DNA of 40,961 bases from Proteiniphilum sp. UBA4977 (GTDB lineage: Bacteria; Bacteroidota; Bacteroidia; Bacteroidales; Dysgonomonadaceae). Under the pieces are notes generated by a model. It did not search any database, was not told where the DNA came from, and saw only the letters and a list, made by a program, of their open reading frames with translations. Position numbers and translations under genes: made by a program. Shown piece after piece: positions 34,494 to 40,961 of this stretch. Each line of letters opens with the position of its first letter. Position 1 is the stretch's first letter. The stretch lies in contig DGZP01000008.1 of the NCBI GenBank assembly GCA_002398565.1, positions 1-40,961 on the forward strand, read 5' to 3'.

Positions 34494-34534
34494 AAGTAGG
34501 AAGAAAACGAAGTAGTTTTCTTCCTACTTTCGTT
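34494..34534 (+). terminator. Rho-independent terminator of the OmpA gene
   Basis: AAGTAGGAAGAAAAC (34494-34508) pairs perfectly with GTTTTCTTCCTACTT (34515-34529) around a 6-base loop, followed by TCGTTTTG. The 15-bp stem lies 25 bases after the stop codon. Confidence 0.85.
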
Positions 34535-34556
34535 TTGTGACCTCTCACAACACCGT

Positions 34557-34692
34557 CCGTACGGCCCCTTCCTATACGGCGGTTCCTTAATATTCCACTC
34601 TGAACGCTTCGGAGTAATCCGAGAAGATAACGTGAGCCCGGCTCCGGAATCTGAAATCTGATATCTCCTCCGGAGTATTATGGGGGCCGGCC
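34557..34692. repeat. Cluster of short GC-rich palindromes between convergent genes
   Basis: Five inverted repeats lie in 136 bases: CCGTACGG (34557-34564); TCGGA-GTAA-TCCGA (34609-34622); GAGCC-c-GGCTC (34634-34644); CTCCGGA (34642-34648) with TCCGGAG (34669-34675); and GGCCGGCC (34685-34692). The loop of the fourth carries ATCTGA twice. No gene is seen. Part may terminate murF-alr; the whole resembles a REP-like or foldable element. Confidence 0.5.
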
Positions 34693-34700
34693 TTCGGGGT

Positions 34701-37169
34701 TTATTCCTTTATATATATACGCTTAACGCGGGGAGAAATAGATGTGAGTATTTCGTAGGGAATGGTACCGATGCTGTCGGCCAGATCAACCACAGAAAGT
34801 CCCTCACCAAATATGACTACCGTATCCCCCTCTCTGGCATGGATGTCGGTAACATCCACCATGCAAAGGTCCATACATACATTTCCCACAATGGGAGCGT
34901 ACTGCCCGTTGATAAGAACCTTTCCCTTCCTGTTGCCAAACTGCCTGTCCAGACCGTCAGCATATCCGAAGCGTATTGTGGCAATTCGCGCATCACGTGT
35001 CAGTTTCTCCTTACGGCCATATCCGATGGTTTCATTTGAGGAAACCTCTTTTATTTGTAAAATAGTTGTCTTGAGCGTGCAGACGTTTTTCAAACCCTTC
35101 AGGCCACTGGCACTTACACCGTAGAGTCCAATCCCCAGACGGCACATATCCCAATGGGTTCCGGAAAAACGTTCCATTCCTGCTGAATTGAGAATATGTT
35201 TGTAAACATTGTATTGCAATGCTCTTTCAATTTCATCCGCAGCATGCCTGAATGTTTCCATCTGCCGCTGGGTAAATTCATCGAACAGCCAGCTTTCACT
35301 GGCCGAGAGATGCGAAAAAACAGAACGCACCTTTAATCCCTTCTGTGCATTAAGGATATGAACCAACTCGGTTATCTGCTCCGGCATGAATCCCAGGCGG
35401 TGCATTCCTGAATCTATTTTAATATGAACAGGATAATTTGTAATACCTCTTCTATCGGCTTCTTTGATGAAAGCCTCGAGAATACGGAAATTATAAACTT
35501 CCGGCTCCAGGTCGTTGGAAAACAGCTCTTCAAACCCGTTTACCTCCGGATTGAGTACGATTACTGACAAAGAGATACCCTCTTTCCGCAGCATAATTCC
35601 TTCCTCAGCCACAGCCACAGCCAGGTAATCACAACGATGATACTGCAGTGTTTTGGCAATTTCTACGGCACCTGCACCGTATCCGTTTGCCTTCACCATG
35701 CACACCAGTTTCAAATGCGGATCGAGCCTCGATTTGTAAAAATTAAAATTATGTACCACTGCATCCAGATCTACCTCAAGCATTGTTTCATGGATACGTT
35801 CCTCCAGCAGAACACTGATCTTTTCGAAATGATGCTTGCGGGCACCTTTCAAAAGAATAAGCTCCTCATGAAATCGTTTCCATTCTCCTGAACGAATAAA
35901 ATCATCGGTGGAAAGGTAAAACGACTTCTCCTTCGTACTAAATAAATCGGCATGCGCAGTGATATCCGGACCAATGCCGATCATTTTATCTATCCCGCCC
36001 TGTTCCACCATACTGGCTACCTTTTTATAAAGAGAACGCGGCGATAATCCTGTCTGGAGGATATCAGAAAGAATGACTGTTTTTATCAACGGACGGTCCA
36101 TCCTGCGTTGTTGTTGAAAATCGAGTGCAATTTTTATCGAGTTGATATCAGAATTGTAGGTATCATTAATGATCAGGCAGTCGTTCTTCCCTCTGCGCAC
36201 ATCCAGACGCATGGCCACAGGCTCCAGCTGCATCATCCTTTCAGAGATAACCGAAGGGGGCAGATGTAAATAGAGTGCTACCGCCAGACAATTGATTGCG
36301 TTCTCTATGGAAGCATCGTCGGTAAACGGTATGACGAAAGAATAATCAAAGTCGAGGAATGAATAACAAATAGAGGTTGAACTCTCCTTTTTTTCAATAC
36401 TGGAAATAAACAAAGGCGCATCTCTGTTTTTTCTGGACCAGGAAAAACTTTTCTGTGAAATCACCATCATATCCACACAGCGCGAAACAAGCTCGTTATC
36501 TTCATCGTAAATAAAGACATTGCAGTTGACGAAAAGTTCCAGTTTTTCCATGCACTTCTGCTGCAGTGAAATAAAATTTTCCTGATGTGCTTCCCCTATT
36601 TTAGTAAGTACACCAATTGTCGGCCGTATTACAGGCTCCAGATATTCCATCTCATCGGGCATGGAGATACCCGCTTCAAAAATTCCCAGTTCTGCCTGCT
36701 CATCCAGTTGCCACACAGATAAGGGTACCCCTATCTGCGAGTTGTAACTCCTCGGTGAGCGTACAATGTTGAAATTTTTATCCAAAAGCTGATAGAGCCA
36801 CTCCTTCACGATCGTTTTCCCGTTACTCCCTGTGATACCGATAACCGGTATGTCAAACATGCTCCTGTGATATGCGGCAATTTTCTGGAGTGCCCACAGG
36901 CTGTTTTTCACTTTCAGAAAGTTGGTATTGCTGAATTGATCCCATTCCGGCATTGTTTTGGTTACGACAAAATTCCGGACACCCCGCTCATACAGTTCTT
37001 TCACAAAAGCGTGTGCATCGTTGTTTTTTGTTTCAAGTGCAAAAAAAAGCGTTTCCTCACCATTAGAGAGCTTACGACTGTCAGTAAGCAACGTCTTAAT
37101 TTGTGCCGGATACATTTTATCCGGTTTAATACCCAATATGGATGCTATTTGTTGAATAGAATAAGTCAT
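34701..37169 (-). CDS. murF-alr: Bifunctional MurF ligase / alanine racemase
   Basis: An 822-residue fusion. Residues 1 to about 455 are MurF, which joins D-Ala-D-Ala to UDP-MurNAc-tripeptide: SRKLSNGEETLFFAL at the start, the ATP loop GITGSNGKTIVKEW at 111-124, and NDTYNSDINSIKIALDF. Residues from about 463 (METs as HETMLEVDLDAVVHNFNF) form the alanine racemase, with the PLP lysine at about 493 in MVKANGYGAG and further motifs IDSGMHRLGF, SAGMERF and VGNVCMDLCMVDVT (the tyrosine-base and anion region). The fusion puts D-Ala supply and use in one protein and is known in Bacteroidota. A Lys/Asn swap in the MurF part was not searched for. It lies 8 bases after the GSCFA gene and is co-transcribed with it. 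Confidence 0.96.
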   Translation of the reverse strand: MTYSIQQIASILGIKPDKMYPAQIKTLLTDSRKLSNGEETLFFALETKNNDAHAFVKELYERGVRNFVVTKTMPEWDQFSNTNFLKVKNSLWALQKIAAYHRSMFDIPVIGITGSNGKTIVKEWLYQLLDKNFNIVRSPRSYNSQIGVPLSVWQLDEQAELGIFEAGISMPDEMEYLEPVIRPTIGVLTKIGEAHQENFISLQQKCMEKLELFVNCNVFIYDEDNELVSRCVDMMVISQKSFSWSRKNRDAPLFISSIEKKESSTSICYSFLDFDYSFVIPFTDDASIENAINCLAVALYLHLPPSVISERMMQLEPVAMRLDVRRGKNDCLIINDTYNSDINSIKIALDFQQQRRMDRPLIKTVILSDILQTGLSPRSLYKKVASMVEQGGIDKMIGIGPDITAHADLFSTKEKSFYLSTDDFIRSGEWKRFHEELILLKGARKHHFEKISVLLEERIHETMLEVDLDAVVHNFNFYKSRLDPHLKLVCMVKANGYGAGAVEIAKTLQYHRCDYLAVAVAEEGIMLRKEGISLSVIVLNPEVNGFEELFSNDLEPEVYNFRILEAFIKEADRRGITNYPVHIKIDSGMHRLGFMPEQITELVHILNAQKGLKVRSVFSHLSASESWLFDEFTQRQMETFRHAADEIERALQYNVYKHILNSAGMERFSGTHWDMCRLGIGLYGVSASGLKGLKNVCTLKTTILQIKEVSSNETIGYGRKEKLTRDARIATIRFGYADGLDRQFGNRKGKVLINGQYAPIVGNVCMDLCMVDVTDIHAREGDTVVIFGEGLSVVDLADSIGTIPYEILTSISPRVKRIYIKE

Positions 37170-37177
37170 GTTTCGAT

Positions 37178-38158
37178 TTATTTTGATTGCAGAAGATTTA
37201 TCTCCTCATCGCATGATATCTCCGGATGCCGCGCTGCAAATATTTCAATTTTTTGAGATAATAATTTTTTAAATGAACGAAATGACGGGGTATCGGGATG
37301 AAGCGGCCTGTGATTGAGTCCTTTTCTGATTTGAGCCCATTCCGCGTTTACGCTGCGTGTCTCGTCCGAAAAGAAAGTCTCTGAAAATCTCTCCCAAATA
37401 TATTCGATTGCAAGTGGTGAGGGATGCATCATGTCATCCGCGTAAAAACGGTAGTCACGTAACTCGTCCATCATTAGTTCGTACGCCGGAAAATAACGTA
37501 TCACCTCAGGGAAACCTTGTTGTAAAGCATCGATGACAAGATGCAGGATTGATTTGCTCAGTTGATTTTCATGAGCACCTTCTCTCAGGTGACGCACAGG
37601 ACTTACAGTGAAAAGAAACCGTGCACCGGGGTTTTCATTTATAATCCGGCCGATCACCTCTTTCCATTCTTTCACTATTTCATCTACCGACAAGCGTACC
37701 CTGATAAACCTGTCTGCAGGAATCTGATGACAATTTCCTGCGATTTCGCCGTTTTCTTTCCAACGATAAACAAAGGCTGTACCAAATGTAACCAGAAAAA
37801 GAGAGGTGCGACGAATTTGGGCTGCCGCAGGCTCAAACCGGATATTTATTTTCCCAAGACATCCCTGCTTTTCTGTGTCCGAGAATTGCCCGTGATGCAT
37901 CAAACTGTGGTATAACCCATTATGACGTATCAGTTCGGATTCGGTGAACGGAACGCCCGTCAACAACCTGCCGATGGCCCGTGAAATAGAAAACGGATTG
38001 TACAGGATACCGAAGGGATTCTCCTCCAGCTTGAATTTATGCTGGAGCAACCGGCTTCCTATATGGGAGGAAAAGCAGGATCCCAAAACCATAATTTGGG
38101 AAGAGTGCGTGATCAGGATATCCGACCGGGGGATTTGTATGGCTGTACTGAACTCCAT
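37178..38158 (-). CDS. GSCFA-domain protein (probable SGNH-like hydrolase)
   Basis: A 326-residue protein with the family-defining IMVLGSCFSSHIGSRLL near residue 28. The family has a GDSL/SGNH-like fold: the GSCFS block supplies the candidate nucleophile Ser, LFTVSPVRHLREGAHENQLS the middle block, and DDMMHPSPLAIEYIWERF the Asp/His block near residue 245. There is no signal peptide, so it is cytoplasmic. The substrate is unknown; esterase or acyltransferase chemistry is a family-level inference. It is the first gene of an operon with murF-alr (8 bases apart), which hints at an envelope-related role. Its own -7 box, TATTTTTG, is 20-27 bases upstream. Confidence 0.9.
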   Translation of the reverse strand: MEFSTAIQIPRSDILITHSSQIMVLGSCFSSHIGSRLLQHKFKLEENPFGILYNPFSISRAIGRLLTGVPFTESELIRHNGLYHSLMHHGQFSDTEKQGCLGKINIRFEPAAAQIRRTSLFLVTFGTAFVYRWKENGEIAGNCHQIPADRFIRVRLSVDEIVKEWKEVIGRIINENPGARFLFTVSPVRHLREGAHENQLSKSILHLVIDALQQGFPEVIRYFPAYELMMDELRDYRFYADDMMHPSPLAIEYIWERFSETFFSDETRSVNAEWAQIRKGLNHRPLHPDTPSFRSFKKLLSQKIEIFAARHPEISCDEEINLLQSK

Positions 38159-38177
38159 TTTTTAAACAATTTCCACA

Positions 38178-38185
38178 CAAAAATA
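38178..38185 (-). promoter_or_regulatory. Candidate -7 promoter box for the GSCFA-murF-alr operon
   Basis: TATTTTTG on the minus strand, an exact TAnnTTTG match, with TTG (38210-38208) about 22 bases upstream as a weak -33. It implies a leader of only about 13 nt and makes the operon independent of the small transcription unit further upstream. Confidence 0.5.
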
Positions 38186-38257
38186 ACAATAAACGCACCA
38201 TTCGTGGCAATTCTACTCATTATAATTTGTGAAAATGAAAAGGGAGGAAAGTAAAGT

Positions 38258-38330
38258 CTATAAAAAAGGAAAGGTTGTCTCACGACAACCAATCTTCATT
38301 GTTAACCTTAAATCTAATACCATGAAAAAC
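38258..38330 (-). ncRNA. Candidate small RNA or leader RNA with 21-codon reading frame
   Basis: A compact leftward unit: -7 box TATATTTG (38344-38337), predicted start near 38330, then a terminator hairpin GGTTGTC-GTGA-GACAACC (38290-38273) and a T6 tract (38267-38262). The transcript would be about 70 nt. An ATG at 38323 opens a 21-codon frame that starts MVLDLRLTMKIG, continues through the hairpin (CRETT) and stops with TAG at 38258-38260. On the opposite strand ATGAAAAACACG opens only a 7-codon frame. I recall closely similar sequences at many loci in Bacteroidales, but cannot verify that here. It may be a stand-alone sRNA, an attenuated leader for the GSCFA operon, or a micropeptide mRNA. 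Confidence 0.5.
38262..38290 (-). terminator. Intrinsic terminator of the candidate small RNA
   Basis: On the minus strand GGTTGTC pairs with GACAACC around a GTGA tetraloop, followed by TTTCC and a run of six T. The 7-bp stem is perfect. Confidence 0.75.
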
Positions 38331-38336
38331 ACGTTG

Positions 38337-38344
38337 CAAATATA
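38337..38344 (-). promoter_or_regulatory. Candidate -7 promoter box for the small RNA
   Basis: TATATTTG followed by C on the minus strand, an exact TAnnTTTG match. A GTGTTTT stretch about 16-20 bases upstream is a possible weak -33 region. Confidence 0.5.
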
Positions 38345-38451
38345 GCAGCTTTTGAGTTATAAAACACCATTTACGAAGAGAAAAAAAACATATTTCGTGC
38401 AATTTAACTAAAGAACCGCCCTTTAAACAGTTTTAAACATGTTTCCCCGCA

Positions 38452-39645
38452 TTATTCAACCTGCAGAACCAATCCTTTCAGATATTCTCCCTCGGGGTGA
38501 TATATGTTGACCGGATGATCGGCAGGTTGTGTCAGCTGATGCAGGATTCTTACCCGACGTCCCGAAATGGCAGCCGCAGTGAAGACAGCCAGCCTGAATT
38601 GTTCTCTTGTGATTGCCTGTGAACAGGAGAAAGTGAAAAGAAGTCCCCCCGAAGCAATCTTTTCCATTGCGGAATGGTTAAGTTTTTTGTATCCCTGCAG
38701 TGCATTGTTAATAGCACCACGATGTTTGGCAAATGCAGGCGGATCCAGCACAATGAGGTCATACTTCCCTTGCGGCATCTCTTTGAGAAATTTGAAAGCA
38801 TCCTCCGCCAAGGCATGGTGCCGCGGTTCTTCGCCAAAATTCAGGCCCACATTCAGACCGGTCAGTGACACCGCTTTTGGGGAACTGTCCACGGAGTCCA
38901 CAGCGGCTGCTCCGCCCCGCAGGGCATACACAGAAAAGCCACCCGTATAACAAAACATATTCAACACATGCCGGCCTCCGGCATACTGTTCAAGGAGCCA
39001 GCGATTTTCCCGTTGATCGATAAAAAAGCCGGTTTTTTGTCCCTTGAGCCAGTCAATATGAAATTTCAATCCGTTTTCCAGTACAACATCCTGTACTTGT
39101 TCACCTCCCAGAAGGTAGGTATCCAGGGCGTTGAGATTCGCCTTGTAAGGCAACGTTCCCTCCGATTTATAAAAGATATGCTTCGGCAAATCTTCTGGCA
39201 ACACCTGCTTCAGGGCCTCCACAATAAGATTAAGATCCTTGTGCATTCCCACCGAATGAGCTTGAATGACAGCTGTACTTCCATATATGTCGACAATCAG
39301 CCCCGGGAGATGGTCACCCTCTCCATGAATCAGCCTGAAGGTGTTATTGCCGGGACGCAGGAGATGCAGTTGCTGCCTCAAATGATATGCCCGGGCAATA
39401 TTTGTAGCATAGAATGAGGTGTCGATCGGCTCATCGTGAAATGAGAGAATACGAATGGCAATGCTGCCAATCTGAAAATGTCCCGTACCCAGAAAGTTGC
39501 CGTCGGAGGCAACTACCCGCACCACATCGCCCTCCACAAGGTGATCTGGCTTTCTGGCTATGGCCCCCGAAAAGACCCAGGGATGAAATCGTTTCAGGGA
39601 CTCCTCTTTCCCCGGACGTAACACAATTAAGTTCTGTTCGCTCAT
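38452..39645 (-). CDS. RlmI-type class I SAM-dependent rRNA methyltransferase
   Basis: A 397-residue protein with an N-terminal PUA domain (LIVLRPGKEESLKRFHPWVF, then GDVVRVVASDGNFLGTGHF) and a Rossmann methyltransferase domain. SAM motifs: KTGFFIDQRENRWLLEQY, VLNMFCYTGGFSVYALRGGA and the catalytic-loop DLIVLDPPAFAKHR; LLFTFSCSQ supplies the C-terminal cysteine found in m5C-type 23S rRNA enzymes of the RlmI/YccW group. The exact base methylated is inferred (m5C1962 in E. coli). I start at the ATG at 39645, which overlaps the exonuclease stop in ATGA, so translation is coupled; the longer frame from 39684 runs back into that gene. Confidence 0.92.
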   Translation of the reverse strand: MSEQNLIVLRPGKEESLKRFHPWVFSGAIARKPDHLVEGDVVRVVASDGNFLGTGHFQIGSIAIRILSFHDEPIDTSFYATNIARAYHLRQQLHLLRPGNNTFRLIHGEGDHLPGLIVDIYGSTAVIQAHSVGMHKDLNLIVEALKQVLPEDLPKHIFYKSEGTLPYKANLNALDTYLLGGEQVQDVVLENGLKFHIDWLKGQKTGFFIDQRENRWLLEQYAGGRHVLNMFCYTGGFSVYALRGGAAAVDSVDSSPKAVSLTGLNVGLNFGEEPRHHALAEDAFKFLKEMPQGKYDLIVLDPPAFAKHRGAINNALQGYKKLNHSAMEKIASGGLLFTFSCSQAITREQFRLAVFTAAAISGRRVRILHQLTQPADHPVNIYHPEGEYLKGLVLQVE

Positions 39646-40217
39646 CGGAATTCTTTGGTTAAATGATTGTAAATACGCAGGCATGCCCAGGCGTCGATAG
39701 CAGCGTAAGATTGCTGTGCAGGAGTGAGTAGAGGTGCCTCCCAGTTGGAAAGACGCTGGCTCTTGGAGATTTTTTTCCCAAACAGAATTGCATAAATTTT
39801 CTGAAGGCTGTTGTCTTCAATACCAAACTTATCCACAAACAGCTGAAGATCAATAAAATTCTCAGGTTTGCGGACAGAACGCCTATGAATGGCAGCAAAA
39901 TCGTCACGTAATGAAAGACCTATTTTCCTGATATCAGGATTGACCATGATTGACTCCAGTCCGTCCGGGTATCCTACCCGATTCAGGCGAAACAGATAGC
40001 AGACATCCTCTGTAGCTAGCTGTAAGAGGGCCACCTTGTTCAGCTGACCGCGTTTGAAAGCCGGTTTTGTCTCAGTATCAAACCCCAAGGCTGGCTGGGA
40101 GGAAAGATAATTAAGGGCATTTGGTAATTCTTCTTCACGATCTATCACTTGAATTCTGCCACTGAATTTCTCTACAGGCAGTTCTGCTATTTGTTCTTTC
40201 GTTATTTTTAATCCCAC
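39642..40217 (-). CDS. DEDDy 3'-5' exonuclease (RNase D-like domain)
   Basis: A 191-residue single exonuclease domain. The four acidic residues are visible: GFDTETKP (motif I), RKIGLSLRDDFAAIHRR (motif II region) and SYAAIDAWACLRIYN (motif III, with the Tyr of the DEDDy subtype). There is no HRDC domain, so it is the short form rather than full RNase D; RNA or DNA could be the substrate. It overlaps DUF5063 by 10 bases on the upstream side and the rRNA methyltransferase by 4 bases on the downstream side, forming a tightly coupled three-gene unit that points to RNA processing. Confidence 0.92.
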   Translation of the reverse strand: MGLKITKEQIAELPVEKFSGRIQVIDREEELPNALNYLSSQPALGFDTETKPAFKRGQLNKVALLQLATEDVCYLFRLNRVGYPDGLESIMVNPDIRKIGLSLRDDFAAIHRRSVRKPENFIDLQLFVDKFGIEDNSLQKIYAILFGKKISKSQRLSNWEAPLLTPAQQSYAAIDAWACLRIYNHLTKEFR

Positions 40218-40780
40218 AGATCGTCCCCGTTTAAATTAGCCTCTTCTCCTTCTTCCTCCGCTTCTCTGCTTCGAAGCGCGTGCAGCGGTCGCAGTACATT
40301 TACAAGCTTCTGGCCCCAATAGAGCAGGAAGTTATCTTTACAAACACAGATAGCATCCTGCATCTGTTCGGTCAGTTCAAACTGATAGATCGACACGAAA
40401 TTGCGGATATCCTGGTAGATATCGGCAATATTTTCCGATATGGCCGCCCTCACCGGTGTGTCGCTATATTTCATATCTTCTACAAACACATCCAGATAGA
40501 TGTCCTCTTCTCCCATGATGGCGGCAATACGGTCCGATACGCTTAAGTAGTCTTCTTCACTCACGAAGGTGACCGGCGGCTCTTCATTCAATGGAAAGGT
40601 CTCGGGAAGGAGAGAGGCTTTCACGTATAACAGGGGAAGCATCTTCAATGTCCTGTCAATCCATTCATCGCGCGAGATTGCCACGTCATTCTCGAGAAAA
40701 GATGAAAATTCCAACGCAATGGTAACAAAATCAAATACCGACTTGTGATAAATGGGTGTTTCGTTGTCTCTGTCTAACAT
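40208..40780 (-). CDS. DUF5063-domain protein
   Basis: A 190-residue, mostly helical, acidic cytoplasmic protein without signal peptide. It starts MLDRDNETPIYHKSVFDFVT and has ENDVAISRDEWIDRTLKMLP and EDIYLDVFVEDMKYSDTPVR, matching DUF5063 as I know it. No catalytic motif is visible and the function is not established. It is the first gene of the coupled trio with the exonuclease and rRNA methyltransferase, so a helper role in RNA metabolism is a reasonable guess. A TACATTTG -7 box lies 20 bases before its ATG. Confidence 0.88.
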   Translation of the reverse strand: MLDRDNETPIYHKSVFDFVTIALEFSSFLENDVAISRDEWIDRTLKMLPLLYVKASLLPETFPLNEEPPVTFVSEEDYLSVSDRIAAIMGEEDIYLDVFVEDMKYSDTPVRAAISENIADIYQDIRNFVSIYQFELTEQMQDAICVCKDNFLLYWGQKLVNVLRPLHALRSREAEEEGEEANLNGDDLWD

Positions 40781-40799
40781 AGCTGTTTATTTCTATCTG

Positions 40800-40807
40800 C
40801 AAATGTA
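40800..40807 (-). promoter_or_regulatory. Candidate -7 promoter box for the DUF5063-exonuclease-methyltransferase operon
   Basis: TACATTTG followed by C on the minus strand, an exact TAnnTTTG match, 20 bases before the ATG at 40780. From here to the window end (40808-40961) I see no gene and only AT-rich sequence. Confidence 0.55.
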
Positions 40808-40961
40808 CTGAATTTATTTTGTACACGGAAAGGGTTCTGTTTCAATTAGACCGGAATTGCAAGAGACTTTTTTTTTTACAAAGAGCCGGCTTCCTGAAAA
40901 TTATTTGCTTAAAGTTGCATGTTTCAAAAGTTTCGTCTACCTTGCATATTGTATGCGCCGT

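Noticed and set aside
34530..34700. Possible tRNA or known structured RNA in the palindrome cluster
   Set aside because: No T-arm GTTCRANYC box, no acceptor-stem pairing of tRNA length and no CCA end could be found; only unassigned palindromes remain.
38159..38330. The small RNA as a lysine-, cobalamin- or TPP-type riboswitch
   Set aside because: It is far too short and has none of the conserved aptamer boxes.
1..40961. CRISPR array, prophage, transposon or defence island
   Set aside because: No regularly spaced repeats, transposase, integrase, phage structural or known defence genes are present; nearly all genes are core functions.

Overview
The window is a stretch of core chromosome from a Bacteroidota bacterium, most likely order Bacteroidales (a Dysgonomonadaceae/Porphyromonadaceae-like lineage; the family is my inference). 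Evidence: about fifteen gene starts are preceded by TAnnTTTG, the -7 box of the Bacteroidota primary sigma factor; the sigma factor encoded here is the short 286-residue form; and MurF-Alr fusion, GSCFA, DUF3078, DUF5063 and an OmpA porin with a Bacteroidales-type N-terminus are all present. There are 34 protein genes, one of them cut by the left edge. I see no tRNA, rRNA, CRISPR array, transposase, integrase or prophage gene.

Layout. 1-3613: start of a glutamate dehydrogenase gene (leftward), then trmB, a small four-helix-bundle (S23/IVS-type) gene, the Fe-S carrier ATPase mrp and a zinc-ribbon Nudix hydrolase. 3651-10947: an envelope block of a 995-residue periplasmic TPR protein, a 570-residue outer-membrane barrel and a class A penicillin-binding protein. 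10958-18010 (leftward): a TPR protein, a BlaI-type repressor with its M56/TonB membrane protease, an acidic lipoprotein, serC and serA. 18243-23308 (rightward): recR, a membrane protein, an acetyltransferase, a YrdC/Sua5 protein, a CLC chloride channel/transporter and fmt. 23315-24883: a DUF3078 outer-membrane protein (leftward). 25082-34469 (rightward): lemA and two TPM genes, miaA, lysA, a glycosyltransferase, a DegP protease, rpoD and an OmpA protein. 34701-40780 (leftward): murF-alr, a GSCFA gene, and a coupled trio of rRNA methyltransferase, 3'-5' exonuclease and DUF5063.

Functionally this is cell-envelope building and quality control (PBP1A, MurF-Alr, LysA for diaminopimelate/lysine, OmpA, DegP, TPR proteins), translation and RNA modification (TrmB, MiaA, Fmt, YrdC, RlmI-like, exonuclease), serine synthesis and primary transcription.

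No complete new defence or mobile system is visible. The points most worth a second look are: a compact leftward transcription unit at 38258-38344 (promoter, about 70 nt, terminator hairpin, 21-codon reading frame); an M56 signalling protease whose second TonB domain seems to be split by an inserted carboxypeptidase-regulatory-like domain and which ends in a SusC-like motif; a BlaI-type operator candidate placed exactly in the promoter spacer; a SerA lacking the usual His/Glu catalytic pair; a CLC protein with Val at the proton-glutamate site; and a dense palindrome cluster at 34557-34692.
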